A stretch of DNA of 30,314 nucleotides from Pseudomonadota bacterium (GCA_021783175.1 JAJXUF010000032.1:1-30314); one strand, 5' to 3'. Shown: positions 1 to 7,280, counted from the first letter of the stretch. Program-made: numbers and translations. Notes: a model not told the origin generated them from the sequence alone.

Positions 1-189
1 GATGTTGAATACGGCACGTCCGTCCTTGAGAATGCTGGCGGTTCGAACATCGCGCTTCAACTCCGCCGGCGATTTCCAATCTGCTTTCAGGGTATGTCGG
101 TACCAAGCGAGGATCGGTTCCTTGGCGTCCCGACGGGAGGCATCCTGCTCCCAGAAAGACATCAATGTACGTAACGCGATCACTCGCAT
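1..189 (-). CDS. higB: HigB-type mRNA interferase toxin, 5' part only
   Basis: The minus strand from an ATG at 187-189 is open for 63 codons to the window edge. It starts MRVIALRTLMSFWEQDA and continues with WYRHTLKADWKSPAELK and ASILKDGRAVFNI. This matches the start of HigB toxins of the RelE superfamily, which are about 90-110 residues long and typically carry an N-terminal MRVI, a W-KSP-D/E-K stretch and a SILK-R-VFNI strand. Family members cleave mRNA on the ribosome. The toxin gene normally comes first with the HigA antitoxin gene immediately after it; that gene would lie left of this window. No Shine-Dalgarno sequence is visible before the ATG (see the adjacent promoter). The C-terminal part with the remaining catalytic residues is not present here, so activity cannot be judged. 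Confidence 0.82.
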   Translation of the reverse strand, partial: MRVIALRTLMSFWEQDASRRDAKEPILAWYRHTLKADWKSPAELKRDVRTASILKDGRAVFNI

Positions 190-196
190 GACAGGC

Positions 197-225
197 ACTA
201 TAGTCCCAATATGGGACTATAGCAA
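197..225 (-). promoter_or_regulatory. higB promoter with embedded palindromic operator
   Basis: A perfect inverted repeat occupies 198-222: arms CTATAGTCCCA and TGGGACTATAG of 11 bases around a 3-base spacer. Read on the minus strand it lies within a good sigma-70 promoter: TTGCTA (225-220) as -35, 17 bases, and TATAGT (202-197) as -10. The palindrome covers the spacer and most of both hexamers, as expected for autorepression by a HigA or HigBA complex. Transcription should start about 7 bases past the -10, essentially at the ATG (189), leaving little or no leader. Confidence 0.7.
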
Positions 226-632
226 GAGCGGGAAATCGAGCGAGTTGGGATTTGTGCTAAGTAGGGAAGCATGGATGGCGTGATATCCCGTGGGTGGCGA
301 ATTCCTCTTTACGCCGCTACTGGCGTCTGAAACATCCCGCGACAATGCGACAGCCAGCCGAGTCGGTCTAACGACACGGAATGGACAACCTGATCACCAT
401 AGCTGCGGTCGCGCTTGGGCTTTCGGGATCTCCGGCAATTCCGACAAATTTCCGACATCAGTTCGAAATTGTGCGGTTCTGTCCGACTTTTTTCTCAATG
501 GACGTCGTCATCGGGCACTGTAAAAAACAAACCGCCGGCATGGTGGTCCACTTGAAAATGACGGCGGCGCGGTAGTGGATGGGGATGCGCTTACGGATTG
601 CGGATTGCGGGTTAGTCTGATATACGTTTTCA
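226..632. other. Gap between higB and methyltransferase gene
   Basis: I see no convincing gene. Short open frames on both strands have no recognisable motifs or ribosome sites. A short tandem repetition of GGATTGC lies near 595-609, just upstream of the methyltransferase start. The words around 543-563 (GTGGTCCACTTGAAAATGAC) resemble terminal repeats I associate with some IS21-like elements, but only one copy is present and there is no transposase. Confidence 0.4.
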
Positions 633-1502
633 ATGCCGCACATATACGATTCTCTTTTCCATTCACGCGCCATCCGATCTATCGACTCCCGCATCGAAGA
701 TGACCCGGAACCGATGGTCCAACAGCAGCTTGCTCGGCTGATGTTTGTATCAGAGCACATCGAACTGAAGGACAAACGGATACTTGAATTTGGGTGTGGC
801 GAGGGACTGAATTGCGATTTTCTTTCAGGTGAAGCCGCCTCGATCTGCGGATTTGACCTATCCGAGACCTGCGTAGACCTTGCCAAAGAACGCTACCCAC
901 GAATCCAATTCCTGTCAGCCGATGGATGCGATCCCCGGCTGGACATATCGGCGGGATCCTGGGATGTTGTGTTGTCATTCGAGGTCCTGGAGCACGTCCC
1001 AGACATGATGGCATTTCTGCGTAACCTTCAGCGCCACGTCAAACCGGATGGAATCGTATTTTTGTCGACTCCAAATCGGGAAATTTTTTCCCTGGGCCAT
1101 GAGCCTTCTCCCATTAACCGGGAACATATTAAAGAACTGAATTTCAATGAATTGCAGCGTTTGCTGCAGGGTGAGTTCACAAACGTTGAAATTTGGGGAC
1201 AAAGATTTAAGAAACCAGAGTTGCTTTCCGCGTGGTCCGATGACACCAGAAAAAAAATCTCTCAGCTGGAAATGGGAACGCGGTGGGACTCCCATAAGCG
1301 TCCGCTCGCTGATAATCCGCTGGCCAAACTACTGTACAGAAATAGTGCCGTGCGGAAGGCGTGGAAATTTCTTCGTTGGGACCTGATAGAACCGATGAAC
1401 AGAAGAAAAGCGCTCAGGAATCGACCCTATGGGTACGAAGACTTTGAATTTACGAAAGACTCCGACGATGCGTTGTGGTTCTGCGCGATACTGAGACCGT
1501 AG
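633..1502 (+). CDS. Class I SAM-dependent methyltransferase
   Basis: The 289-residue product has the Rossmann-type methyltransferase fold (Methyltransf_11/23 type). Motif I is ILEFGCGEGLNC at about residues 49-60. The acidic end of strand 2 is CGFDLSETCVDLAKERYP, motif II is WDVVLSFEVLEHVPD, and motif III is HVKPDGIVFLSTPNRE. The EVLEHV and STPN signatures resemble UbiG-like and sugar or small-molecule methyltransferases, but the roughly 120-residue C-terminal extension (basic, with KAWKFLRWDLIEP) is not diagnostic, so the substrate is unknown. There is no adjacent partner gene, and neighbours on both sides are accessory or decayed. Some members of this family sit in polysaccharide loci; nothing here supports that. 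The ATG at 633 has no strong ribosome site. Confidence 0.85.
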   Translation: MPHIYDSLFHSRAIRSIDSRIEDDPEPMVQQQLARLMFVSEHIELKDKRILEFGCGEGLNCDFLSGEAASICGFDLSETCVDLAKERYPRIQFLSADGCDPRLDISAGSWDVVLSFEVLEHVPDMMAFLRNLQRHVKPDGIVFLSTPNREIFSLGHEPSPINREHIKELNFNELQRLLQGEFTNVEIWGQRFKKPELLSAWSDDTRKKISQLEMGTRWDSHKRPLADNPLAKLLYRNSAVRKAWKFLRWDLIEPMNRRKALRNRPYGYEDFEFTKDSDDALWFCAILRP

Positions 1503-1846
1503 AATCCATTGCGCTTTTCGATATCGGCTACAGGCATTGATCAATAGCGGCACGATTCTTCGTCGACGGCGTTGCCGGCAACTGCGAGGCGGGGGCTTTA
1601 CGGGTTCCGCCCAAACCGGCAAGTTATCGGGTTAATGTTGTCCACACCGGTTGTCTTGGGGATTTTTCGGAGACTCAACCTCCCAACTCTGCAAAAAACT
1701 GCACAATAAAGCGGAACGGATGGCCCTCGTCGCACACGTAAAGCAACGAGTTATAAGCAAATAACAAACTACAAACTAGGCGGTCGGGAGTTCGAACCGC
1801 TTCGGTCGCGCCATTCAATTAAAGAGTTAGCGATGTTCGCGGGCTG
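1503..1846. other. Gap with possible integration-site debris
   Basis: No gene is supported in these 344 bases. Part of the stretch, about 1741-1780, is AT-rich (TTATAAGCAAATAACAAACT) and leads directly into a tRNA 3'-end-like fragment at 1780-1813. That arrangement is often seen where an integrase gene once adjoined a tRNA attachment site. No integrase remains that I can recognise. Confidence 0.35.
1780..1813 (+). other. tRNA 3'-end-like fragment, candidate attachment site
   Basis: The stretch contains a T-arm-like segment GGGAGTTCGAACCGCTT, then seven bases in the acceptor position (CGGTCGC), a discriminator G and CCA (1811-1813). The T-loop TTCGAAC is canonical. The T-stem is imperfect: two G-T pairs and one A-G mismatch. 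There is no matching 5' half: the 45 bases upstream do not form a D-arm, anticodon arm or the complementary acceptor strand. Tyrosine integrases often use tRNA 3' ends, and islands leave such fragments behind. I infer an att remnant; it could also be a coincidental match. Confidence 0.4.
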
Positions 1847-2221
1847 GTGTATTACTTCGTTTGCGACAGTTTTCCGACAACTTCCCGAATACGTCGGACC
1901 GATGACAAGGTCGGAGCCTGGGTCGCCCCGCGACTGGCGATCCGTTTTACTGCATTAAGCAGCTCTCTCACCGACCTCGGTCATGGGCCGTCGATGATCG
2001 AGCTGACCAATGAGCTGCACCGCTCCGCCGCCCACCTCATCGACCGCAATGCGAACGGCATGCCGATCGAGAATTGCATGGCCAGCAGCCTCTATCGCCT
2101 TTTCGCCGAGCGACTCGGTAATGGCTACGCGACCGGCAGGTCGGAGCACATCTTCCGCGACTTCATCAACGCGGTCGCCCACGTGATGATCGACGAGCTC
2201 CAGATCACCATGCGCTTCTAG
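1847..2221 (+). CDS. Hypothetical protein
   Basis: An open frame of 124 codons; a later in-frame ATG at 1994 (MIELTNELHRSAAHLIDRNA) would give 75 residues. From about 1915 onward codon third positions are strongly GC-biased, as in genuine genes of this window, and the predicted product is mostly alpha-helical. I do not recognise the family. No ribosome site distinguishes the starts, and the first 25 residues look less coding-like than the rest, so the true gene may be shorter or a 3' fragment of something larger. It sits between an att-like fragment and frame-broken debris, which fits an island remnant. Confidence 0.4.
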   Translation: MYYFVCDSFPTTSRIRRTDDKVGAWVAPRLAIRFTALSSSLTDLGHGPSMIELTNELHRSAAHLIDRNANGMPIENCMASSLYRLFAERLGNGYATGRSEHIFRDFINAVAHVMIDELQITMRF

Positions 2222-2643
2222 AAGTGTGCCACAACCCGTTGCTGATGCCGGCCGGCTTTGCCAAGGCAGACATCCCGCAATCGTGGCTCGGCAAAAGACG
2301 GCTGCGGAGGTTCTTCGGGTAGCCGTGGTGTGTACAGTCCGATTAACATATCTTCGCGCGGCAAGCCGGCCAGACTTCTGTTACGATTCCATGTCCAAAC
2401 CGGGGAGTTCACCCATGGTGGCCTGCAAGCACACGCAATCCAAGATCTACGAGATGTACATCGAACCCGACTACATCGAGCCACTCATCCGGATCGACGG
2501 GGCCTTCGATCCCCAGGGTTCGACCTCAACGCCATCAATCGGACGCTGTGCTTCGGGTCGCCCCCCCGGCGGTCCAGATACCTTGTAGCCGTGCAGCGCA
2601 TTAAGTCATCAAGGGGCCATGAGAATCCAGGCTAGACAAGACA
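2222..2643. other. Frame-broken coding debris upstream of MarR gene
   Basis: No intact gene, but there are coding-like pieces in different plus-strand frames. One piece from 2224 (CHNPLLMPAGFAKADIPQSW) stops near 2332. A second from ATG 2415 reads KIYEMYIEPDYIEPLIRIDG. Just after its AFDPQ the sense seems to move to the next frame (GFDLNAINRTLCFG). I do not recognise the parent proteins. A small inverted repeat AGACA-A-TGTCT (2639-2649) overlaps the MarR start codon and might be an operator half-site pair. Confidence 0.35.
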
Positions 2644-3138
2644 ATGTCTGAAGAATATACAGTAAGCGCGCAAGTGCTAACCGATATCACTCTGGAAATA
2701 TTCCGGCTAGGTGGGACGCTGGTCGCCGAGGGCGACCGGCTCACGAGGGACCTCGGGCTGACCAGTGCCCGCTGGAAGGTTTTGGGCGCTATCGACATGG
2801 AGGCGCGGCCGTTGACGGTGCCGCAGATCGCCCGGCGCATGGGGCTGACACGACAGGCGGTCCAACGCATCGTCGATGAGATGCGCGGCATGGGGTTGGT
2901 GGAGATATCACCCAACCCGGATCACTTGCGGTCTCCGATTGTCAGTTGCACGCCAAACGGCAAGGCCACCTATGAGAAAATCATGCGCCGCTACACGGCG
3001 TGGGCGAACCGGCTAGCTGAAACTATGGAATCGAGCGAACTGAAGAAAGCACTCAAGGTGCTTCAAAACCTCGCGTTGCGCCTCAACGAAGTACCATATA
3101 CGACTGTTCGGGCAAAGAGGGCGCGGTCTAAGTCCTGA
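2644..3138 (+). CDS. MarR family winged-helix transcriptional regulator
   Basis: A 164-residue protein of normal MarR length. A dimerisation helix precedes the winged helix-turn-helix: TSARWKVLGAIDMEARPLTV, then the PQIARRMGLTRQAVQRIVDE recognition-helix region, MRGMGLVEISPNPDHLRSPI as the wing, and the long C-terminal dimerisation helices. MarR proteins bind short palindromes as dimers and usually repress themselves and a neighbouring gene. The ligand is unknown. The next gene downstream is a four-helix membrane protein, and two palindromes lie in the gap between them. The ATG at 2644 has only a weak ribosome site. Confidence 0.9.
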   Translation: MSEEYTVSAQVLTDITLEIFRLGGTLVAEGDRLTRDLGLTSARWKVLGAIDMEARPLTVPQIARRMGLTRQAVQRIVDEMRGMGLVEISPNPDHLRSPIVSCTPNGKATYEKIMRRYTAWANRLAETMESSELKKALKVLQNLALRLNEVPYTTVRAKRARSKS

Positions 3139-3220
3139 GCTGTTTCAGTACTGTGTCGAGGGCCCGCTCCCTTCAACTCTCATCCATCGCGCACAACCAA
3201 TAAGTCAGGTTTCTCCGTTT

Positions 3221-3232
3221 CCAACATGTTGG
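3221..3232. promoter_or_regulatory. Palindrome, candidate operator
   Basis: CCAACATGTTGG is a perfect 12-base palindrome. It shares the core ACA..TGTTG with the repeat at 3399-3414. A MarR dimer could bind such a site, but only position and symmetry support this. Confidence 0.3.
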
Positions 3233-3398
3233 CCAAAGGCCTAACCTGATCGGTACGTTTTGGGACAAATGTCTTGCGCCAGCAATTGCCACGGCCACCA
3301 CGCTCGAGGTCGGAGCAGTCAATCGCCGCTACGCTCCGCCGTCACATATCCGTCTGTCGCCAAATAGCAGCGGTCAGTCTGCGACCCGTGTTTCAGAT

Positions 3399-3414
3399 TG
3401 ACAATATGTTGTCA
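3399..3414. promoter_or_regulatory. Inverted repeat, candidate MarR operator
   Basis: TGACAA-TATG-TTGTCA is a perfect inverted repeat with 6-base arms. It lies 53 bases before the GTG start of the membrane-protein gene, where a repressor site would overlap the promoter. MarR operators typically have this size and symmetry. The MarR gene immediately upstream is the natural candidate regulator. Confidence 0.4.
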
Positions 3415-3467
3415 TGCTGGTATTGCTTACGAAACATCAGAAGTTAGCTCCTATGCGAGGAGGAATT

Positions 3468-3941
3468 GTGATCCGGCGAATCCATCTCTTGGCCGCGCTA
3501 CTCGCGGTGGTAACGATTGCGACCTTTTGGGTATCCACGGCGTTTTCTGAGCTCTTCGGATCGACGGATCTCGTCGTTTCGGTCAAAACCGCGATTCCAT
3601 GGGGCCTGCTGGTCCTGATTCCCGCGCTGGCGGCGGCCGGTGGTACGGGTATGAGGCTCAGCAAGAACCACACGAACCCGCTGGTCGCCGGAAAAAAACG
3701 CCGTATGCCGATCATCGCCTCGGTCGGCCTCGTGCTGCTGGTGCCTTCCGCCTTGTTTCTTGCCCGGAAAGCCGAGCAGCGCGAGTTCGACACGGCCTTC
3801 TACATCGTGCAGACGATCGAGCTCACCGCGGGTGCGCTCAACCTCATGCTGCTTAGCCTCAACTTCCGGGATGGTTTGAGGGTTGCCGGCCGAGCGCTGC
3901 GGGCCAGGGAAAGCGAAGCGCGGGCGCGTAGTCCGCGGTAG
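3468..3941 (+). CDS. Small polytopic membrane protein of unknown function
   Basis: The start is set by AGGAGG at 3458-3463 four bases before GTG 3468, giving 157 residues beginning MIRRIHLLAALLAVV. Four hydrophobic helices are evident at about residues 5-26, 40-60, 80-98 and 108-128, joined by short basic loops such as AGKKRRMP. The C-terminus is arginine- and glutamate-rich and cytoplasmic by the positive-inside rule. Related hypothetical inner-membrane proteins occur in proteobacteria, but no catalytic motif is visible. Its position after a MarR gene and candidate operators suggests stress- or ligand-controlled expression. Confidence 0.75.
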   Translation: MIRRIHLLAALLAVVTIATFWVSTAFSELFGSTDLVVSVKTAIPWGLLVLIPALAAAGGTGMRLSKNHTNPLVAGKKRRMPIIASVGLVLLVPSALFLARKAEQREFDTAFYIVQTIELTAGALNLMLLSLNFRDGLRVAGRALRARESEARARSPR

Positions 3942-4438
3942 GCGTAGCATCCGGGTGGGTGGCAGTGAGGCCGCCTGTAAGGACATGCGACTCCCCGTCC
4001 AGTCGTTGCCGGGGCGAGCGGCTCGAACGCAGGACGGCTGCAACGGTGCCGGAACGAATTCGCAGGCGCAAAGATTGCACCGGTGCAGCTTGAGCGGCGC
4101 AGCCGGATGGACCGCATCGAGCGCATCGCCGACACCGAAGGCGTGTCGATCGAGCAGGCGCCGAGGCCTTGGTGTTTTAGAAATAAATTTCTTGATCACC
4201 ACTGACCTAAGTCCAACCACACAGCGCGGCCGGACGAATGCGGTAAAGTCTTGAACGAACAGATCCATCAGTGATTCGAAGTCCAGACACTTCGTATCGA
4301 TTGCCAAGGCGCAAGACTGTCAATGTGTTACGGGTTATGATAGGCAAACAGTAATTCGCGACGGATACGATACTCACGCAGGCGGAGTTGCTCTCTGCAG
4401 GATGGGCGACTGCCAAGGCTGTAGGGACGAATCACCGA
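3942..4438. other. Gap with a possible decayed coding remnant
   Basis: No intact gene. One plus-strand frame is open from roughly 3987 to a TGA at 4203-4205, with GC-rich third positions. It includes NEFAGAKIAPVQLERRSRM followed by DRIERIADTEGVSIEQAP, which looks like the C-terminal piece of a real protein that I cannot name. It has no start or ribosome site. The last 200 bases before the HNH gene are non-coding. Confidence 0.35.
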
Positions 4439-5443
4439 ATGCGCTATTGGTGGGTGAACCAGAACCAGACTTTCCGCCAGGAGATCGACGGCGGCTATCT
4501 TTGGTCCCCAAAGCGCAATCGGAATGGTCACCGCAATCCCTTCTACGAATTCATGCGCGAAGTCGCTCCTGGAGACATTGTCTTCTCGTTCAGCGACACG
4601 CGCATCGCGGCGCTTGGCATTGTCCGCGGTTATTGCCGGGAGAGTCCGAAGCCGGAGGAATTCGGTTCGACCGGCACGAACTGGAGTCAGATTGGCTGGA
4701 AGGTCGATGTCCGATGGCAGCGACTCGCCAACGCTATTCGTCCCAAGGATCACATTGCAGGGCTGCGGCCGGATCTGGCACCCAAGTACGCTCCGTTGAC
4801 TCTGGACGGCAACGGTCTGCAAGGCATCTACCTGACGCAAATCAGTGCAGGACTCGCAGCGGCACTTTTCGGGTTGATCGGTACCGAGGCCAACCAGGTG
4901 GCCGACGTCGGCCACCTGGTCAACGAGATTGAGCGAGAATCACCGGCACCGGAACGGGACATCGAGGAATGGGAGCGGCGGGTCGAGGTCGATATCACTT
5001 CGGACGTGGCTATCCGGGAGACCGAGAAAACCGCACTCGTCCAGGCGCGCCGCGGTCAGGGGCTCTTTCGGGACAAGGTATGTTCAATCGAACATACCTG
5101 CCGCGTCACCAAGGTCAATCGCATGGAGCACCTGATCGCCAGCCACATCCAGCCATGGCGCGACAGCAACAATGAGCAGCGGCTCGACGGCGAGAATGGG
5201 CTCCTGCTGACACCGACGGTCGATCATTTATTTGACAAGGGCTTCATTTCCTTCGAGGACTCCGGACAACTGATCTTGTCGCCGGTAGCCGATCAGACAT
5301 CCATTACGCGAATGGGCATCGACGTCAGGAACAGCATAAACGTCGGCACGTTTTCGGAAGGTCAGCGGCGGTACCTGGAATTTCACCGCGACAACGTCCT
5401 GCGCATGGCCCGCGGAATTGGTGAGCTTAAGGGTAATCGATAA
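4439..5443 (+). CDS. EVE-HNH endonuclease (modification-dependent restriction type)
   Basis: The chosen ATG (4439) begins MRYWWVNQNQTFRQEIDGGY, the usual start of an EVE/PUA-like domain; an upstream TTG at 4388 would add residues with no family match. The EVE domain spans about residues 1-145 (LWSPKRNRNG, PGDIVFSFSD, IAALGIVRG). EVE/PUA folds flip and read modified bases. After a charged linker (about 150-200) comes an HNH_2-type nuclease: C215 and C221, IASHIQPW with H236, NGLLL with N253, and VDHLFDKGFISF with H263 and D266. Proteins with this layout (VcaM4I-like) cut DNA with modified cytosines and act as type IV restriction against modified phages. No methyltransferase adjoins it, consistent with a stand-alone enzyme. 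The gene carries two strong inverted repeats (separate entries). Confidence 0.85.
   Translation: MRYWWVNQNQTFRQEIDGGYLWSPKRNRNGHRNPFYEFMREVAPGDIVFSFSDTRIAALGIVRGYCRESPKPEEFGSTGTNWSQIGWKVDVRWQRLANAIRPKDHIAGLRPDLAPKYAPLTLDGNGLQGIYLTQISAGLAAALFGLIGTEANQVADVGHLVNEIERESPAPERDIEEWERRVEVDITSDVAIRETEKTALVQARRGQGLFRDKVCSIEHTCRVTKVNRMEHLIASHIQPWRDSNNEQRLDGENGLLLTPTVDHLFDKGFISFEDSGQLILSPVADQTSITRMGIDVRNSINVGTFSEGQRRYLEFHRDNVLRMARGIGELKGNR
4893..4920. repeat. Perfect 28-base palindrome inside the EVE-HNH gene
   Basis: The two 14-base halves (ACCAGGTGGCCGAC and GTCGGCCACCTGGT) are exact reverse complements with no spacer. The palindrome covers codons for about residues 152-161, at the junction between the EVE domain and the linker. 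It would form a very stable RNA hairpin or DNA cruciform. Confidence 0.95.
5076..5099. repeat. Inverted repeat inside the EVE-HNH gene
   Basis: Arms AGGTATGTTC (5076-5085) and GAACATACCT (5090-5099) are perfect reverse complements around the 4-base loop AATC. The repeat covers the start of the HNH domain, including the region of C215 and C221. Confidence 0.95.
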
Positions 5444-5667
5444 TCAGATGTACACTTTTCCGCTCGGCAGGGGTTATTTGCCGGGCGTTCATGGCTGGAA
5501 ATCGTTCTCGACCGTAAGAGGGTGGGAAGGCGCTCCGCCCTCAAGGGTCGTCTCTGAAACTGGGGAAGTACAGCCATTGGGAAGTCTGGTATGACTTTTG
5601 CGCCTGTCTTTATCATCCATTAAACGATGAATTCTACAATGCGTCTCTAGAAAAAAGGAGAAACTAT

Positions 5668-6228
5668 ATGAAAGACATTCACGACGTCGCCGTGATCGTC
5701 GGCAGCCTGAGGAAGGACTCGATCAATCGAAAGGTAGCCAACGCGCTCGCTGAGGTGGCCCCCAAGGGACTAAATCTCAGCATTGTCGAGATAGGACAGC
5801 TGCCGCTCTACAATCAGGATGTCGATGACAATCCGCCGTCCGAATGGACAGACTTTCGCAATCGAATCCGCGCGGCGGATGCTGTCATTTTCGTCACGCC
5901 TGAACACAATCGCTCGGTGCCAGCGGCGCTGAAGAATGCCTTGGATGTCGGCTCTCGGCCTTATGGCAAGAATGTCTGGAATGGCAAGCCGGGCGCGGTC
6001 ATCAGCGCGTCACCGGGCCCCATCGCCGGTTTCGGCGCCAATCATCATCTGCGGCAATCGCTCGTTTTTCTGAATGTTCCGACGATGGCGCAGCCGGAAG
6101 CCTATCTTGGCGGCGCCGATAAACTGTTTGACGCGAATGGCAAACTCGCCAACGACGGAACGCGCAAGTTTCTGCAGGCTTTCACTCAGGCCTATGCCGT
6201 GTGGGTTGCAGCAAACGCGAATTCATGA
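5668..6228 (+). CDS. NADPH-dependent FMN reductase (ChrR/YieF-like)
   Basis: A 186-residue flavodoxin-fold reductase. The FMN phosphate loop is GSLRKDSINRKVA at about residues 12-24. The second flavin-contact motif is TPEHNRSVPAALKNALD (about 78-94), followed by WNGKPGAVISASPG and a C-terminal region with LGGADKLFD. Family members reduce FMN, quinones or chromate with NAD(P)H in the cytoplasm and protect against redox stress. AAAAGGAG lies upstream of the ATG at good spacing, so the start is firm. It stands alone, with long non-coding stretches after it. Azoreductase or quinone reductase activity is equally possible. Confidence 0.9.
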   Translation: MKDIHDVAVIVGSLRKDSINRKVANALAEVAPKGLNLSIVEIGQLPLYNQDVDDNPPSEWTDFRNRIRAADAVIFVTPEHNRSVPAALKNALDVGSRPYGKNVWNGKPGAVISASPGPIAGFGANHHLRQSLVFLNVPTMAQPEAYLGGADKLFDANGKLANDGTRKFLQAFTQAYAVWVAANANS

Positions 6229-6615
6229 CAGAGAGGACCTCATAGCAATTCCAACTTCGATTGGATTCCTTGGCCGCGTCCTTAGGGGGTCTCCATGGCC
6301 GAGTTCATAATTGTGCTCGACATAAACCTTTATGCCTTCGACACGCGCCAGGAGGAGATTGCGCTATTTGTCAGACCCGGTGCGATCGCATAGGTGACGC
6401 CGGCCCCGGCAGCAAGCGGCGCGGAGATCAACTCTGTCAGCGCGCCAAATGCGCATGTGAGTGGAAAGGCTCACGAGCGCCACTTTAGTCCAGTTACAGA
6501 CTGACCTCAAAAATGGGACTCAGGTCAGGATCGTAATATCAGTTCCAGTTGTAAACGAATCGCGTCGAGATGAAATCCCTGGTCGGAATCGTACCTGCGG
6601 ATTGGATTTCTGGAC
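6229..6615. other. Gap downstream of FMN reductase
   Basis: No convincing gene. A 32-codon frame from ATG 6294 (MAEFIIVLDINLYAFDTRQE) has coding-like composition but ends at 6392 and matches nothing I know. It may be a truncated remnant. Confidence 0.35.
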
Positions 6616-6885
6616 TTACACGTGAGTGGACGAAGACACCGCTCCGTGGTTGTTGTTTTGCCCGCAGGCGGGTTTGGGCGTAATACTGTCGCGCGGCAAG
6701 CGCAGGCAGGTCATGACTGGTAAATCGAAAAATGCGGCTAGAACTGCATAGCGCAATAATGCCGGCTCTGGCGCATCTGCTGACAACCAATCGCGGCGCA
6801 ACACAATGACTGTCGCCAGGACGAGCCCTAAAATACCGAATAGAACGCACGCAATACCTTGAAGCCTGTAACGAGTATTCATCAT
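6616..6885 (-). CDS. Small hypothetical membrane protein
   Basis: An 89-residue frame on the minus strand starting MMNTRYRLQGIACVLFGILG. Residues about 8-28 form a clear hydrophobic helix followed by a basic loop (VLRRDW), and residues 44-60 (LLRYAVLAAFFDLPVMT) form a second, weaker one. The tail is polar. A positive N-terminus followed by a hydrophobic helix is typical of a real inner-membrane miniprotein, but no ribosome site stands out and the C-terminal third has little coding character. The family is unknown. Confidence 0.4.
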   Translation of the reverse strand: MMNTRYRLQGIACVLFGILGLVLATVIVLRRDWLSADAPEPALLRYAVLAAFFDLPVMTCLRLPRDSITPKPACGQNNNHGAVSSSTHV

Positions 6886-7280
6886 TGGAATTAATTCAAT
6901 TATTTGGACACAGGGTGCCGGCTAATGTCTCTGCCTTGCCGGCATCCGATCAGGCCTCCCCGTGCCGGGATCGCCATGCTGATACCTGTTGCACTATTTT
7001 GATTACTGGCCATGGGTGCGGTAGCTAGCCGGCCAGCATTTCACCCGCCAGCTGGCGTATTCGCTGGCGACTGAAAGGCAAGCGCCGATAGTTCCGCCGA
7101 TCAGCCCCACCGAGAGAACTTTCAGGCGCGAGCCGATGATGACCAGTTCAATGCAATCTAATAAGCCGGTTGTTCATTTATACGCCGCATTTTGGCGGAT
7201 TTATTGCAAGTGGTGATGCAAATTTTTGCATGAGACTGACCGGATCGAAAATGTCGTAAAAGATTAGCTGCGTGCATGCA
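6886..7280. other. Gap between small membrane protein and MBL nuclease gene
   Basis: No gene seen. An AT-rich inverted repeat ATGCAAA-TT-TTTGCAT lies at 7216-7231, and a GC-rich short hairpin (CCGC, GCGG arms) lies just before it near 7183-7200. They are downstream of the MBL gene on its strand and could be a transcript end, but neither is a classical terminator. Confidence 0.35.

Larger units (their letters stand above)
3139..3467. other. Gap between MarR gene and membrane-protein gene
   Basis: No gene is seen. The gap holds two short perfect inverted repeats (3221-3232 and 3399-3414), listed separately. It also includes the ribosome site AGGAGG (3458-3463) that decides the GTG start at 3468. 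Confidence 0.5.

Noticed and set aside
543..563. IS21-like terminal-repeat words (GTGGTCCACTTGAAAATGAC)
   Set aside because: Only a single copy is seen, with no partner repeat, target duplication or transposase remnant nearby.
458..886. Open frame of 142 codons on the minus strand
   Set aside because: It lies largely antisense to the methyltransferase gene, whose motifs are clear, and its own translation has no recognisable motif.
1738..1813. A complete tRNA gene
   Set aside because: Only the 3' part resembles a tRNA. No D-arm, anticodon arm or matching 5' acceptor strand can be drawn.
3498..4307. Long minus-strand frame of 269 codons
   Set aside because: It is antisense to the membrane-protein gene with its strong ribosome site; the translation is low-complexity Arg/Pro/His text typical of antisense GC-rich frames.
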